NCBI GenBank assembly: GCA_963580285.1
Contig: OY757010.1
Span: 151,345,596-151,409,595, forward strand
Direction of reading: 5' to 3'
DNA: 64,000 nt
From: Lucinisca nassula
Lineage: Eukaryota; Mollusca; Bivalvia; Lucinida; Lucinidae
Shown here: positions 9,529-20,212 of the stretch, piece after piece
Layout of the letters: each line of letters opens with the position of its first letter
Numbering within the stretch: position 1 is the first letter of the stretch
Made by a program: the position numbers and the translations under genes
Notes under the pieces: generated by a model
Told to the model about the DNA's origin: nothing
Databases searched by the model: none
Seen by the model: only the letters and a program-made list of their open reading frames with translations

Positions 9529-9543
9529 TACTTAATTGAAAAG
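9529..9543 (+). CDS. 15-nt microexon (exon 5) of the unidentified + strand gene
   Basis: A strong acceptor 'gtttttgttttctcag' and a strong donor 'gtaagcatta' bound only five codons, YLIEK. Entering and leaving in phase 0, it can be included or skipped without disturbing the frame. It links ...SVVAQ to ANETLSQ... and keeps the helical character of the surrounding peptide. Both splice sites match consensus better than those of several longer exons here. Confidence 0.62.
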
Positions 9544-9671
9544 GTAAGCATTAAATCAAACACAGTGAAAAGGCCATAAAAAGATATTTTTTCAAACTTG
9601 GTAATTTGGTCTTAAACTTTTGAATGGTTTTGGTTGTGGTTGCACAAAATACACTTCACACATAGAGTATC

Positions 9672-9762
9672 TCACACAAGTGCTCATTTCATTTGAAATT
9701 TATTAAATGAGCCTTTGGCGAGTTTCATAAATTTCATATGAAATGATGACAAGTGTGAGATT
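9672..9762. repeat. Short palindrome related to element N
   Basis: 'catttcatttgaaatttatt' is mirrored by 'aaatttcatatgaaatg' around 'gagcctttggcgag'. The flanks resemble those at 18410-18450 and 37340-37450. Confidence 0.4.
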
Positions 9763-10185
9763 CTTTTTATCACATGGCAATTATCTCGTGTATCATCTCC
9801 ATAGAAAATTATTGTATAGAAAACATTATATTGTCATGGATGCTATAATAACATTTTGTGATGTTGCTATGATATAACATGTTACATATGGAAAATTTGA
9901 AATGACATCAAAACACATAATAACAGTGATACAATATGGCTACCAGAAGATGATAGTAGCAAAAGTGTTGACTGACTGACTGTCCACCAATAGTTGGGCT
10001 ATGACAAGCATAAAGATGTTTTCGGCATGTGCACCCAGCAAAAATTCAGATCAGACTGTGCAACTGTGCAGTCTGATAAGAAACTTTGCTGTGCACTATA
10101 TGGGGGCTCAGAGATGCAGACCCAAAAGGCTAGTAGATCGGCAAGCTGATTTTGCATTTTTACTGTGCACAGTGCTGGGAAATAC

Positions 10186-10395
10186 ACTACAACCTCTTTA
10201 TAACACTTCTGTTTTGGTCAAAAGCAGAAATGATGGTAGCCAAACAACCATGTTATTTCCAGAAAAAAAAATGTATAGATTATAAAGAAAAATGACCATT
10301 TATGGTCATTTTTCTATATAATCTAAACATTTTGCAGTCCAGCTTTAAACCATGTTGTAACCAAAACTGTGTTGTAATGAACCATGTTACAAACC
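10186..10395. mobile_element. MITE family M
   Basis: 'acaacctctttataacac' at the left and 'tgttgtaatgaaccatgtta' at the right flank the hairpin 'aaaaatgaccatttatggtc'-'atttttctatataatct'. Many copies or halves lie in the window, including 15490-15640, 32490-32705, 35450-35657, 46448-46975 and 47711-48010. Confidence 0.7.
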
Positions 10396-10601
10396 TCTTT
10401 GCTTGGCATGATCGAGTTTGGAAGGAGTGATAGGGACATTACTGCACATGGGGACATCCAAAGCCTTGTAGGAATTTAGACATTCGCACACTTTGCTGTA
10501 TGTACAGATTTTCTATTGGGCTTTTGCTATTTCACACATTATAAATGGACCTAAGTGAACAAAACAGGGATTTATACTGTCAAGGGCTTCAACAAAAGTG
10601 A

Positions 10602-10800
10602 GGCTGCTATGGCCTATTGGGTAAGAGCGCTGACTCTAATCAGTAGGTCTCTGGCTGCTGTAGTCGGGTCACATGTGAGATGCCATGTTCAGGTGGGTTT
10701 TCTCCAGGTTCTTCATTTCTTTGCCCACCTCTGATTAACAATTAGCTCCAAATAAGTGGAAAAAAAAAACTTGAAAGGGCTGTGAAACCAAAACCAATTA
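10602..10800 (+). mobile_element. SINE S3
   Basis: The tRNA-like head 'ctatggcctattgggtaaga' leads into 'gcgctgactctaatcag', then 'gggtcacatgtgagatgcca', 'ctccaggttc', 'tctgattaacaattagctcc' and 'cttgaaagggctgtgaaacc'. This is the full order of the family, with an A-rich tail. Confidence 0.7.
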
Positions 10801-10839
10801 AAAAACAAAGTGTAGTGACAAAGGGTAAACTGTTAATCC

Positions 10840-11050
10840 TTTCAATCCAATAGACCAGTACACCAGTACAGATATTTAATACAACATTGTAGACCCAGAG
10901 GAGATGAATTGCAACAAGCCATCTGAGCAGGATCTACACTGTTTACCATCCTGTTAATGATTTTGGTGAAAGTCCCATATTTACAAAAACTGATATGTCA
11001 AAAATGCGGAGATGGAAGAGTCCCCTTTAGAAATTGGGACTGGAAAGGGT
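10840..11050. mobile_element. C4-type palindromic element
   Basis: It contains 'aacattgtagacccag' and 'caggatctacactgttt' around an 'agccatctgagc' core, with flanks 'ccagtacaccagtacagat' and 'gaagagtcccctttagaaat'. It is related to 49965-50175 and 14955-15170. Confidence 0.5.
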
Positions 11051-11442
11051 GAATAAATAAAGATGACCCTAAAAAAGCCACTATCAAATATCACAGCACA
11101 CTTGTACTAGCCAATAGGGTGTACATTTTTCAGACAGTTTGGTCTCATTAATGGTGCTTGTAAACTGTCACAATTTTACTAAAAAGTTGCACCTGATTTG
11201 GACGCCTGGATAGCCTTTTGATTGTGTACTTTATTATAATACAGTATGAGACCCTGGACAGCTTTGAAAATGCTGTGGTCAGTAGAGCACAGACTCAAAT
11301 TACCATGTGTGTTCATCCATTAGACAAAGACATTTCTTTTGGTGGTTTGATACAACCAGAATATTTTGCTTCCATTTTTACCATTGTGGCATTAAATTAT
11401 AAAATTGGTTCTCTGATGTCTGAGTGCTTTCCAAAGTAGGGA

Positions 11443-11747
11443 GCTGGCCTTGGTAGCTCAGTCCGTTGTGCATCTGACTGGTGATCAGGTTGCAGGTTCG
11501 ATACCTGGTTGGACAGCAACATTCTTTTGTGGAGATTGATCCTGAAATGTTTTGTACAGTCAATCTGTACATTCTGCTGGTTCAAGAAGGGCAGTTGTCA
11601 GTTTCTGGCCAAAGAAGGTACACTGCACTGTACTGGTCAACCAATAATGTGCAAGCCTGCCCAGAAAAAGTGTGGTTAGATAAACTGACCAGCACAGTAT
11701 GACCTAAATAGTGTTGACTGGGCCATTAAACTCCAAACCAACAGAGG
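11443..11747 (+). mobile_element. SINE S1, full length with tRNA-like head
   Basis: The head has an A-box-like 'tagctcagtccgttg' and a B-box-like 'ggttcgatacc', followed by the family body (cattcttttgtggagattga, ... ttgtcagtttctggccaaag ...) and the 3' end 'ggccattaaactccaaacc'. The head lacks a clean cloverleaf and leads directly into SINE body, so this is a retroposon and not a tRNA gene. It is inverted at 25885-26188. Confidence 0.75.
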
Positions 11748-12066
11748 CTGCTGTTAAACGAAACAAATTTGCTCCTAGAGGTAGCAGATTTTCCCCTTTA
11801 AAAATATAGTGCCACCACATCACCTTTGAGAAAAAATTCAGGCCATTTTATGTTTGTTGTGTGTGTAGTCTTGCTAATGTATGTATTCAGTTTAATACCT
11901 GATTTTCTATTCTCCCTTTCTCTTGGAGATGGCAGAAAAAGACCCACAAGCGTTGACATAGCGTTGAACCCCAATACAATCAATCATCTGATTTGTTTAT
12001 ACATAGCATTTTGAGAAAAAAAATGGTGCTGAAGTTTCAGTTTTATTTTCTCCGATCTGTTTTCAG

Positions 12067-12312
12067 GCAAATGAAACCCTATCACAGTATGGCCGCCCAC
12101 AAACCACTCCCAGTAAGGTGAAGGTCATAGCTGGTACCACTGCCTCAATGGACAGAATTCCAGTGGACCAGGAACCAAGCCTAGACAACTTGGAGACAGA
12201 TGAGCGAAGAGATTATGCCCATTATCTCTTGCAGCAGAGAATTCAGAATATTGATACTAGGCACAAGAATGAAGTTCTAAAACTCTACTTACCCTATGTC
12301 AATAGTGTTTGA
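12067..12312 (+). CDS. Terminal coding exon of the unidentified + strand gene
   Basis: After acceptor 'ctccgatctgttttcag', 81 codons run to the stop at 12310-12312. The peptide begins ANETLSQYGRPQTTPSK and ends EVLKLYLPYVNSV. The middle is acidic (DQEPSLDNLETDERRD), followed by a QQRIQNIDTRHKNEV helix. A possible internal donor (aag|gtgaag at 12117/12118) could give a shorter isoform. An AATAAA lies 53 bp after the stop. The window holds about 198 C-terminal residues of this protein over six exons. No family was recognised; low-complexity helix suggests a coiled-coil or scaffold protein. Confidence 0.75.
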   Translation, partial: ANETLSQYGRPQTTPSKVKVIAGTTASMDRIPVDQEPSLDNLETDERRDYAHYLLQQRIQNIDTRHKNEVLKLYLPYVNSV

Positions 12313-12364
12313 AATGTCACTTTTCTATAAAGGAATGGATGGAACTTCAGGGGAAGCATCTCAA

Positions 12365-12370
12365 AATAAA
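12365..12370 (+). terminator. Polyadenylation signal AATAAA
   Basis: A canonical AATAAA lies 53 bp after the stop codon of the + strand gene, on the same strand. No competing AATAAA occurs between. Confidence 0.45.
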
Positions 12371-12430
12371 AATGTTTGCATCATTTCTCACTGAGGGTTA
12401 CCTTTTAAGAAAGAATTGCTGCAATTTTAG

Positions 12431-12661
12431 TAGTCCTGGTCCAGGTAGTTTAAAACTTATTTTACTTAGTTTATGCATTGTATTTAAAATGGCAAATACG
12501 CTAATATTTTTGATGAAAAAATGTGAGTAGCTTTTGCAAATGCAAAAGCTACTCACATTTTTTCATCAAAACTACCTGTGTATCTGATTCTTGCTAGAAC
12601 AGTTAACATTTTGACCACTAGCAAGCTTATTATGTTAGTATTTTGAACAACTTGGTCCAGA
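12431..12661. mobile_element. MITE family D
   Basis: Degenerate ends 'ctggtccaggtagttt' and 'tttgaacaacttggtccag' flank the perfect hairpin 'tgtgagtagcttttgca' / 'tgcaaaagctactcaca'. It lies just past the + gene's 3' end. Confidence 0.65.
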
Positions 12662-13583
12662 TCTTTGAAGATACGTATTTACTAGGGTAACATTGTATTT
12701 GCAAAGGCTGTCTGCAATGGACAAGATACAGCTCTTACCTTTAGCCCTTTCTCTCCAGATTAAAATCCTCGGTTGCTGGTTTTAGCTGGTCTTGAGGAAA
12801 GTACATTAAGCACTATTGCAAGTCCTCTTCATCGGTGGTGGTGCTTTTCATAAAATGGTAAAGTTTTGCTTAAAAGTTTTTTAGAACTCAGATTTTTTAA
12901 CCCTGTTGTGGGTTAAGCTTGTACTTAATATGACGATAGATCTTTATCAGAACTTTTTTATTCAACATGATCTCTATTATTAGTGTTTAATGCCTTCTAT
13001 GAGAAATGAGGTAAATATTTCTATGTTTTAGTAATCTTTCACGTTTTTCTGAAACTTCTATAATGGTTAGCAAGAAATCCAGATATGGAGACAATAATAC
13101 ATAAGAATGAAGTGCTTACTTTGTTAAGAGTTTGTGATATATTGTATGTTTAAATACACAACCTCTTTATAACACTATTTTGACGCCCAAAGCTGAAACC
13201 ATGCTATTTAAACAACTGTTATATCCAAACAAAAGTGTATAGATATATTAATCAAAGTACTGAAAGTACTGAGGAAAGTTGATTTATGAGGAATAATTAT
13301 TATATAACAATGTTAGTCGTAGATCAAGCAGTTATCTAGATATTATGTTGAAACAAATATAGATACTTACTTCCCATATCACAGGTCCTGGTGTATGAAT
13401 GACATTTGACGTGTCACCAGTAACAATTCTGATTCTGATTCTGATTTGACAAGGTCCAAGTGGGTTAAAAAATTCGACAAAGAAAAAATGATTCATCGAT
13501 TGTTTTGAGTTTAACGACAGGTCAACCCTAGTGGATCATTTTTTTCTTCTCCGAGAGAAAGGGGAAAAGAGATAGAAGAGACA
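12662..13583. other. Intergenic, mostly unrecognised
   Basis: A partial M copy is visible around 13155-13345 ('caacctctttataacact', 'gttatatccaaacaaaagtg'). A short tandem 'tctgattctgattctgattt' lies at 13432-13449. Otherwise no gene or element is evident. Confidence 0.45.
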
Positions 13584-14128
13584 GTAGAGAAGATGATTTG
13601 TTGTTGTTTTTTTTGTTTGATTTGAGGTTTAACGTCCTCGTCGACACTGTAAAGGTCATTTTGGAGACGTTGCTTCCAATTTGTGGGACTTTTACCCGAC
13701 ATTGAGATGAAATGACTTCTCAAGCCCTGCCGCCCAATGAAACCAATAGGGTTCAAAAGCATGGACTGGCCGACTCGCACCGCTTTGCCTGGGCAGGCTT
13801 AGATCATCTAAGCAGATTACCAGTACTCGTGTGCGGGTCGGTTTCAGCTCTGCGTGGAAGCATCATGCATTTCTTCAAGCCCCGATGGGCAGGGCCGTTG
13901 TAGAGAAGATGAAAGTGAGGGACAGAGGAGAAAGAGGAAAATGAATGGAAGTGTAGGAACAGAAGAAATATCAACATCCCCTCATTCTACCGTTACCTGC
14001 TGCAAGGACAGCAGGTGTTGTCCAACTGTAAGTCAATATCAGCTAAACTCCCCAGTGACACAAGCTACACATCGCCATTGCCTCACTCAACTACCCCCAC
14101 GAAGAAAATACGGAAGAAAGAAAGATAA
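13550..14128 (+). pseudogene. Possible coding exon or pseudogene split by a SINE
   Basis: Removing the SINE at 13597-13899 and one copy of its duplication leaves about 275 bp with two overlapping open frames. One continues to a stop at 14126-14128 and reads NINIPSFYRYLLQGQQVLSN ... TPTKKIRKKER, with a basic tail. The other runs to a stop at 14169-14171 and is rich in R/K/S/C. Which frame is real cannot be decided here. It could be a terminal exon, a processed pseudogene, or chance. A donor-like 'gtaagt' lies at 14030. Confidence 0.28.
13584..13912 (-). mobile_element. SINE S2 with 13-bp target-site duplication
   Basis: The body at 13597-13899 reads, on the - strand, from 'cctgcccatcggggcttgaa' to 'gaggacgttaaacctcaaat' and a (caaa)n-like tail. 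The direct repeat 'gtagagaagatga' flanks it at 13584-13596 and 13900-13912. It interrupts the coding-like stretch described at 13550-14128. Confidence 0.82.
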
Positions 14129-14211
14129 ACGTGCCTGCCATATTCTTCATGGTCCAACCATAAATTTCTAAATTAGCTCATAACATATCTGCTAATAATC
14201 TTACAGAGAAG

Positions 14212-14530
14212 TTCTCCTAACGAGAGACCCCCGCCCATAGGGGCTTGAAGAAATATATGGGCTGCATGATAATTCCACGCAAAGCTGAATCCGACCCGCA
14301 CACTAGTACTGGTAAACCGCTTAGAGGATCTAAGCCTGTCCAGGAACCGCGGTGCGAGGCGGACCAGCCAAGCTGATAAACCTTATTGGTTTCATTGGGC
14401 GACAGGGCTTGAGAAGTCATTTCATCTCAATGTCGGGTAAAAGTCCCATAAAATTGGGAGCAAGTCTCCAAAATGACCTTTACAGTGTTGACGGGGACGT
14501 TAAACCTCAAATCAATCAATCTCCTAGCGG
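14212..14530 (+). mobile_element. SINE S2, near full length
   Basis: The body starts about 14225 ('gacccccgcccataggggct') and ends 'gacggggacgttaaacctca' with an (aatc)n tail. An imperfect duplication 'tctcctaacg' / 'tctcctagcg' brackets it (14213-14222 and 14520-14529). Confidence 0.72.
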
Positions 14531-15361
14531 GCACATGATGTCTTAGCAACGTCGTATCAACGTCGCATTGATACGACGATGCACATAGATTGTGCAGCCG
14601 CTTGGAGCTATGTTCCTTGGGGCGTCGGGACATAAAAAGAAAAGAAATAACTTGACAAAAAGATCATTTTTTAAACCATGGCGAATTAAAATACGTTTAT
14701 TCCCACCTGTACGGGGTCCTAAAAACATTAACCCATAAATATCAATTGTTTCAATTCTGTGACATTTGGGAACAGTTAAGATAGATTAGAGGCCACAGAA
14801 TGTTGCGTCTGATCGGTTTCGTTACTATTTGCTAAAGTACGGAACTTGATTTAAACAACACGTGTTTTGCAATATTAGAGCTCTCGAAAGCAGGCAAATT
14901 GTAGGTCAGTATAAAGGGTTGTTTAGTTGTTCAATGATAAGCTCACCCTTTTAACCCTGTAGACCGGTGCAGGCGCCGAGGTAGAAATACACTGTATCTA
15001 TGCAAACCTTGTAGATCTTGATAAGACGGCACGTAGCTAGAACGTCTCGCCAGAATGTACATGTACACTATTTGTCATCCTGTCAGTGAACTAATCAGAA
15101 ATCCTTTTCTATAAGAATATATTTAAAGCGAGAAAAGTCCTGTTTAGAAACTCAGGGATGAAAGAGTAAAACATAAATATCACCGAAAAGCGCGTAGGAA
15201 AATAGTTCCAGCTAGAGTACTGTTTTCTTTTCAGAATTCGTCTTTCTGTGCCAATATATATTCAATCCGTATAAAGTCTCGAAAACTGAAATGTTTTGAA
15301 AGACGTTCCATGCGGGGCCGGCCTGCAAAATTAATTTTCAAGAGTTCATTTGGACTATTTT
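14531..15361. other. Mostly single-copy intergenic stretch
   Basis: This is one of the few long stretches with little repeat content. A C4-like fragment lies near 14955-15170 ('ccctgtagaccggtgcagg'). It holds an inverted pair 'tatcaacgtcg' / 'attgatacgacga' at 14557-14580. A - strand frame starts at 14728 (MFLGPRTGGNK...) but has no other support. Confidence 0.4.
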
Positions 15362-15520
15362 ATGCAGCGTACGAACAACGGAAGTGGAGCAACGCGGTCC
15401 AGTACCGGAAGTAGAAATGTAATGACAAAGAAACTTGATTTAAAAAATCAACTTTCAAAAAAATTTGTACAATATGTTCCTTTTTCCAAACAAAACTTTA
15501 CAGCTGATATAGAAAAATGA
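15362..15520 (+). CDS. Candidate short ORF or first exon (52 codons)
   Basis: It opens MQRTNNGSGATRSSTGSRNV and then MTKKLDLKNQLSKKF. The start is G/S/T-rich and the later part basic, like the disordered N terminus of a regulatory protein. It overlaps a higher-GC patch with two GGAAGT motifs (one as CCGGAAGT at 15403-15410). The last ~12 codons fall in a MITE M copy, so if real the exon probably ends earlier by splicing. No downstream exon was found. Chance is a serious alternative. Confidence 0.22.
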   Translation: MQRTNNGSGATRSSTGSRNVMTKKLDLKNQLSKKFVQYVPFSKQNFTADIEK

Positions 15521-15640
15521 CCATATATGGTCATTTTTCTGAATAACATACATTTTTGTGATCCGTCTTAAAACCATGTTATATCCAAAACTGTGTTGTA
15601 ATGAATAATGTCATATAGAGTTAGTGGTGTAATGAAAAAC
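15490..15640. mobile_element. MITE family M, partial
   Basis: It contains the 'aaaaatgaccatatatggtc' hairpin, 'ttaaaaccatgttatatcc' and 'gtgttgtaatgaataatg'. The left arm is poorly preserved. Confidence 0.55.
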
Positions 15641-15803
15641 CTGTGATAATACTCCATGTTGTTTGCGCTAAGGTAATTAATTACTACCGCCTTTTCTAGT
15701 AGCCAGGTTTGTGCAAATCATCTAGTCATTTAAACTGGGTAGGATATATAGTGTTTTGGATATAGACTCTGTTTCCAGGCCCAGTAGACGAATATACTGT
15801 TAT

Positions 15804-17915
15804 TTTTAGCTCACCAGAGCCGAAGGCTCCGATAGAGCTTATAGGACAGGCATCGGTCTGCGTCTGCGTCGTCGTCAACATTTTCAACCATCTCCTCTCC
15901 AACCACTGGTTGAATGAAGTCACATCTCATATGGAGCATCTATGGGACAGGGGAAAGATAGTTTGTTTGCGGGGTCCAGGTCATGTGACCAAGATGTTTG
16001 CCACGCCCATATAAGGTAAACACCCTTCTGAAAACTTCTTCTCCAGAACCAGTGGGTCGATTGTAGTAGATCTTGGTATGTAGCATCTGGGATTCGAGCC
16101 AATCATAGTTTGTTCAAATGATGGCCTCTGGATGACATTAATCTATTTTACCCCAAGGTCAAATTTGGTCACATAGGCTTTTGTTTTGGAAAAAAGTCAA
16201 AATTAAGTATTTTTCAGAAATTATTGCAGCCTGTGCATAGAAAATGGGTAGATGCAATTAGCTAAATGAGTAAATGAAAGTACATGAGTATTCACGGTCA
16301 AGGTCATTCCTTGACCTTGGCCCACCCAAGGTCAATTAGATATAAAACATGTTTTTTTTTGTCAGAAATCACTGAGCCAAATATAACCAAATTACATAAG
16401 GAGTGAGTGAGTGTTTGAGTTTAACATCCAACCAACAGCTAAGGTCATACGGAGATGGGACCTCGGTTTAAAGACTCATCCGAAAGTCTGGAGAAGCCTG
16501 GGATCGATCCTGTGATCCCTGGTTTACAAGGTGAGTAGCGTAACCACTGCACCACGGAGACTTCTAAATTACATAAGGAAGCTTTTAGAAACAAAGAAAT
16601 GAAAATTGAATAAAATCAGTTTGGTCACATGACCAATATGGCCACCATGCCCATATAACGTAAAAACCCTTCAAAAATCTTCTCCAGAACCAGTGGGCTG
16701 ATTGTTGTGATACTGGGTGTGTAGCATTTGAACCTCAAGCCAATCATAGTGTGTTCAAATGATGGCCCCTGGATGACCTTGACCTATTTTACGTGAAGGT
16801 CAAATTTGATGACATAGGCTTTTGTATGGGAAATAGTCAAAATAAAGTAGCTTTCAGAAATTATGGCAGCCTGTGATCTGAAAATGGGTTGATGCAGTAA
16901 TCTAAATGAGTAAATGAAACTTCATAAGTATTCAATGTCAAGGTCATTCCTAAGACCTTGTTCAAAGTTGTTCAGATATGGAAGTTAAATCTTGTTTTTG
17001 TCTGAAACCACATGGCCATATGTAACTAAATTTGACAAGGAAGCTTGGCTCCAGGGAAGCTTGTGGGATAGGCAGTGATCAGTCGTCTGTCATTAATGTG
17101 TCCTCAACATTTTCAAACATTTTCTCCTCTGAAACCACTAGGACGATTGAAGTCAAATTTCATATGGAGCATCCATGGGATGGGGAAAGAAGGTTTGTTT
17201 GTTCACGGGGTCTAGGTCATGTGACCAAGATGGTCCCCATGCCCATATAAGGTAAAAACCCTTCAAAAATCTCCTAAACCAGTGGACTGATTGTCATGAA
17301 TCTTGGTATGTAGCATTGGGGACTCTCTAGCCAATCATAGTTTGTTCAAATGATGACCCTTGGATGAACTTGATCTATTTTATGCCAAGGTCAAATTTGG
17401 ACACATAGGCTTTTTGTATGGGAAAAAGTAAAATCTTAAGTTCTTTTTGGACATTATTGCAGCATGTGATCAGAAATTAGATTGATGCAATGAGTTAAAT
17501 GAATAAATGATACTACATGAGTATTCAAGATCAAGATCACTCTTTGAACTTGGCCCAAGGTCATTCATATATGAAAATTAAACCTTGTTTTTCTTTTCTC
17601 AGAAACCACTAGCCCATATATAGCTAAATTTCATAGGGATGCTCTTATAAACAAAGAAATGAAAATTGAATATTAGTTTGGTCACAACTGGTCAACCCAA
17701 AGTTTCCAAGCAAGGGACTAACCCCAGGAATGGGCTGACACCAAACCACTAGCAGATATGCTACAGATAAGTTCAGTGCATTCTCAACATTTTAAGTTCT
17801 TGGGTCTTCAGGCAAACATTGAATAGTTTATCGAAAAAATTAATATAGCTGCCAGGGTGCAGGCCCTTTAGCGCAGTTGAACTCTGGTGAGCGAAGTGGC
17901 CAATGGGCCTCTAGT
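15804..17915 (-). mobile_element. Helentron-like element J (copy 2, ~2.1 kb)
   Basis: It begins 'ttttagctcaccagagccga' and ends 'tggtgagcgaagtggccaat' then 'gggcctctagttt', so the canonical orientation is -. At least three imperfect units repeat 'tttggtcacataggctttt', 'ccaatcatagtttgttcaaa' and 'aaaacccttc'. A SINE S4 is nested at 16403-16565. No protein-coding frame is evident, so it looks non-autonomous. Confidence 0.65.
16389..16579 (-). mobile_element. SINE S4 nested in element J, with 14-bp TSD
   Basis: On the - strand the body (16403-16565) has a tRNA-like head 'gtctccgtggtgcagtggtt' with a B-box-like 'ggatcgatcc', then 'ggcttctccagactttcgga' and the end 'ggttggatgttaaactcaaa' + cactc. 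The repeat 'aaattacataagga' flanks it at 16389-16402 and 16566-16579. Other copies are at 26764-26940 (+), 35753-35915 (-) and a head-only form at 37361-37436. Confidence 0.85.
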
Positions 17916-18103
17916 TTCAAACTTCTAGATAAAATATGTGATTTTTTTCCCCCATAAATATGCCCCAGAAGAAGATTATGGACAATCACACTATAATATT
18001 TCTTTGATTGAAATACTTACTGTAAACCCTACAAATCAAAACTTTTTTCTATATGAGGTGGGGTTGGCACAGGCTTTTCATTATGTGGGGATGATTATTT
18101 TTG

Positions 18104-18378
18104 TGTTAACAAGTCCATGAAATTAACACCCATTTTATTTACAGAAAAGTGGGGTTAACAGGGGTACATGTTTTCCTCATTCTTGCTCAAAACCATAGAT
18201 TGTGGTTGGATACTTGTTAGAACTGCCTCATTGCAGTGGTTCAAATGAGTACCCACAATCTATGTCCTTAAGCAAATTAAGAAAAATAGTTCATACCCTT
18301 GTAAACCCCACTTTTCTCTGTTTAAAGTAGGGTTTATCTGGTTGTGCATTACACAGACTTGTTAACATGATGGGAGGT
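18104..18378. mobile_element. Foldback related to family B
   Basis: Ends 'gttaacaagtccatg' and 'cagacttgttaac' are inverted. The interior has the 'cataga(t)tgtgg' / 'cacaatctatg' arms and 'aaccccacttttctctg' seen in B-type elements. Confidence 0.6.
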
Positions 18379-18715
18379 TGATCTCATATACTTCATATTG
18401 TAGGTCTTGTCATGTGTTGGCTGAAATTTCATATGAAATGACCATGAGTGTTGTTCTTTTTATCATATAACCTGGTTTTTCATGGCCTCTTCCACAGAGA
18501 AAAAATATCAAAATCCTCATTGAGGCATCATAAAATTTCATAAGGTACGCAGCTGTATGAAATGTGTTTGTAAGTTTGAATGTAAAAATATCATGACATT
18601 GTATATGATGCTATTTGTATAATGTAGCCTTTCATTCATTATTCATCTTTATTTGTGATGCATTTATATTTTTCCTGTCTGTATATGTATATATATGTAC
18701 ACTAAATATATCGAA

Positions 18716-19195
18716 ACCTTGTTATGACACTGTTGTTGGGGTTCAAGGCAGATACCATGTTAATTAAACAACTCATTATGAAAACACGCCTATACACATA
18801 CATTGCCAATTTTTTGGCCAAAAATTAGAAATTTTAAGATGAAAAATTGTGATATTTTTCTTATTTCTGCTCAAAACATAGATTGTGTGGACTTGATAGA
18901 ACCGCCTCAAAGAGGCGGTTCTGTCGAATACCCACAATCTATGTTTTTGAGCAGAAATAAGAAAAATAATGGATACCCCCTTAAACCCCAGTTTTACTAT
19001 ACAAAAGTGGGGTATGAGGGGGTCAAAATTATATAGGCGTGTTCTCGTAATGTGTGTTTTATCCAAGCAAAATAGAATAATTTATATAGAAAAATGACAA
19101 TTTATGGTCGTTTTTCTATATAATCTCTCCATTTTTGGGACCCATCTGTAAACCATGTTATATCCAAATCTGTGTTATAATGAACAGTGTGCAAC
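18716..19195. mobile_element. MITE M split by an inserted MITE B
   Basis: The M halves lie at 18716-18773 ('gaaaccttgttatgacac' to 'ttaattaaacaact') and 19053-19195 ('tgtgttttatccaagc' to 'gtgttataatgaacagtg'). They join smoothly when the B element is removed. Confidence 0.7.
18774..19052. mobile_element. MITE family B inserted in M
   Basis: Ends 'cattatgaaaacacgcctat' and 'ataggcgtgttctcgtaatg' are inverted. The central hairpin pairs 'tagaaccgcctc' with 'gaggcggttct', and 'ctgctcaaaacatagattgt' with 'acaatctatgtttttgagca'. Copies are at 24360-24609, 26994-27252, 27274-27540, 33179-33467, 36865-37215, 37788-38066 and 54501-54792. Confidence 0.8.
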
Positions 19196-19582
19196 ATAGC
19201 CAGGCTTTATTGAATTCACTCACAGATTGGGATCATGCTTACCATATTATCTGTACAGTTTTTATTGACAGATTATTTTATCCAATTTGAAACTACATGT
19301 ATATTATATCTAAAACAATGTTATAATGAACAGTGTTGTAAAGATATTCATATCTACTTTACTGAATGTTTTCAATCACTCTTTGTAAATTTGTAAAATT
19401 AAGTTATGAAAAAATGAATACTGGAAAATGACTGACAGGAAGTATTTTTGATACTGGTGACAATTTCTTTGCTAACTTGAATTGATTTTATAAGGGACTT
19501 CCTTTCTGTTTGATGAAGTTGGGGTCTGGGGTGATGGGGGTGGGGGTAATTTTTTATGTGTTATTTTATAATTCAATCTCCA

Positions 19583-19904
19583 TGGCCCAGTTGTTCAAAG
19601 CTTGTGTTTCTTGGAGTATTAAATAATTACAATATTCTTGAATATCTCTATTAATCTTCTCATCCTGAGCTAAGGATTTGTTTCATTGAAATTGTTGTTA
19701 TAACAAGTTTTGTCGTTATAACGAATGTCGGTATACAGGGGTTGACAGTATAACATCTTAGCATGCAATATGGCAAGTACACTGATTTTTTTTGCTGAAA
19801 AAAAAAAAAAAAATCTTTTTTTTTGGTCAGCAAAGCTATCCGAGCATTTATTATTATAGATTCTAGAACATTTAACATCTCAGTCAAGTTTGAACAGCTG
19901 GGCC
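19583..19904. mobile_element. MITE family D, degenerate
   Basis: It runs from 'ggcccagttgttcaaagctt' to 'tttgaacagctgggccc'. The central hairpin is replaced by A and T runs (19797-19825). A second D end lies at 19985-20053 ('gctcgttaagctaatgatgc'). Confidence 0.55.
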
Positions 19905-20212
19905 CAAATTAAATACGACATATACACTAATATTTTGCTGAAAAGATGAGTAGTTGTTGCAAATGCAGAAATACCAGAGTATTACTAGAACTGTTAATAT
20001 CTTGGCAACAAATGAGCTCGTTAAGCTAATGATGCTTTGAACAACTGGACCATGGGTTCCGATCTTTTATGGCACATTAATTTGTATATTTCACTTGTTT
20101 TGTTGTCACAGAGGAGTTATCTTTTCTTTTAAGAATGTTTGTTATGAAGTGAAAGTGCTATGCAAGCACAAACATATACAGAAATTCCTTTAAAATATTA
20201 TTCAAATACTTT

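Noticed and set aside
11447..11520. tRNA gene
   Set aside because: A- and B-box-like words are present, but the sequence continues into SINE body and no clean cloverleaf or anticodon stem is seen. The same applies to S3 and S4 heads.
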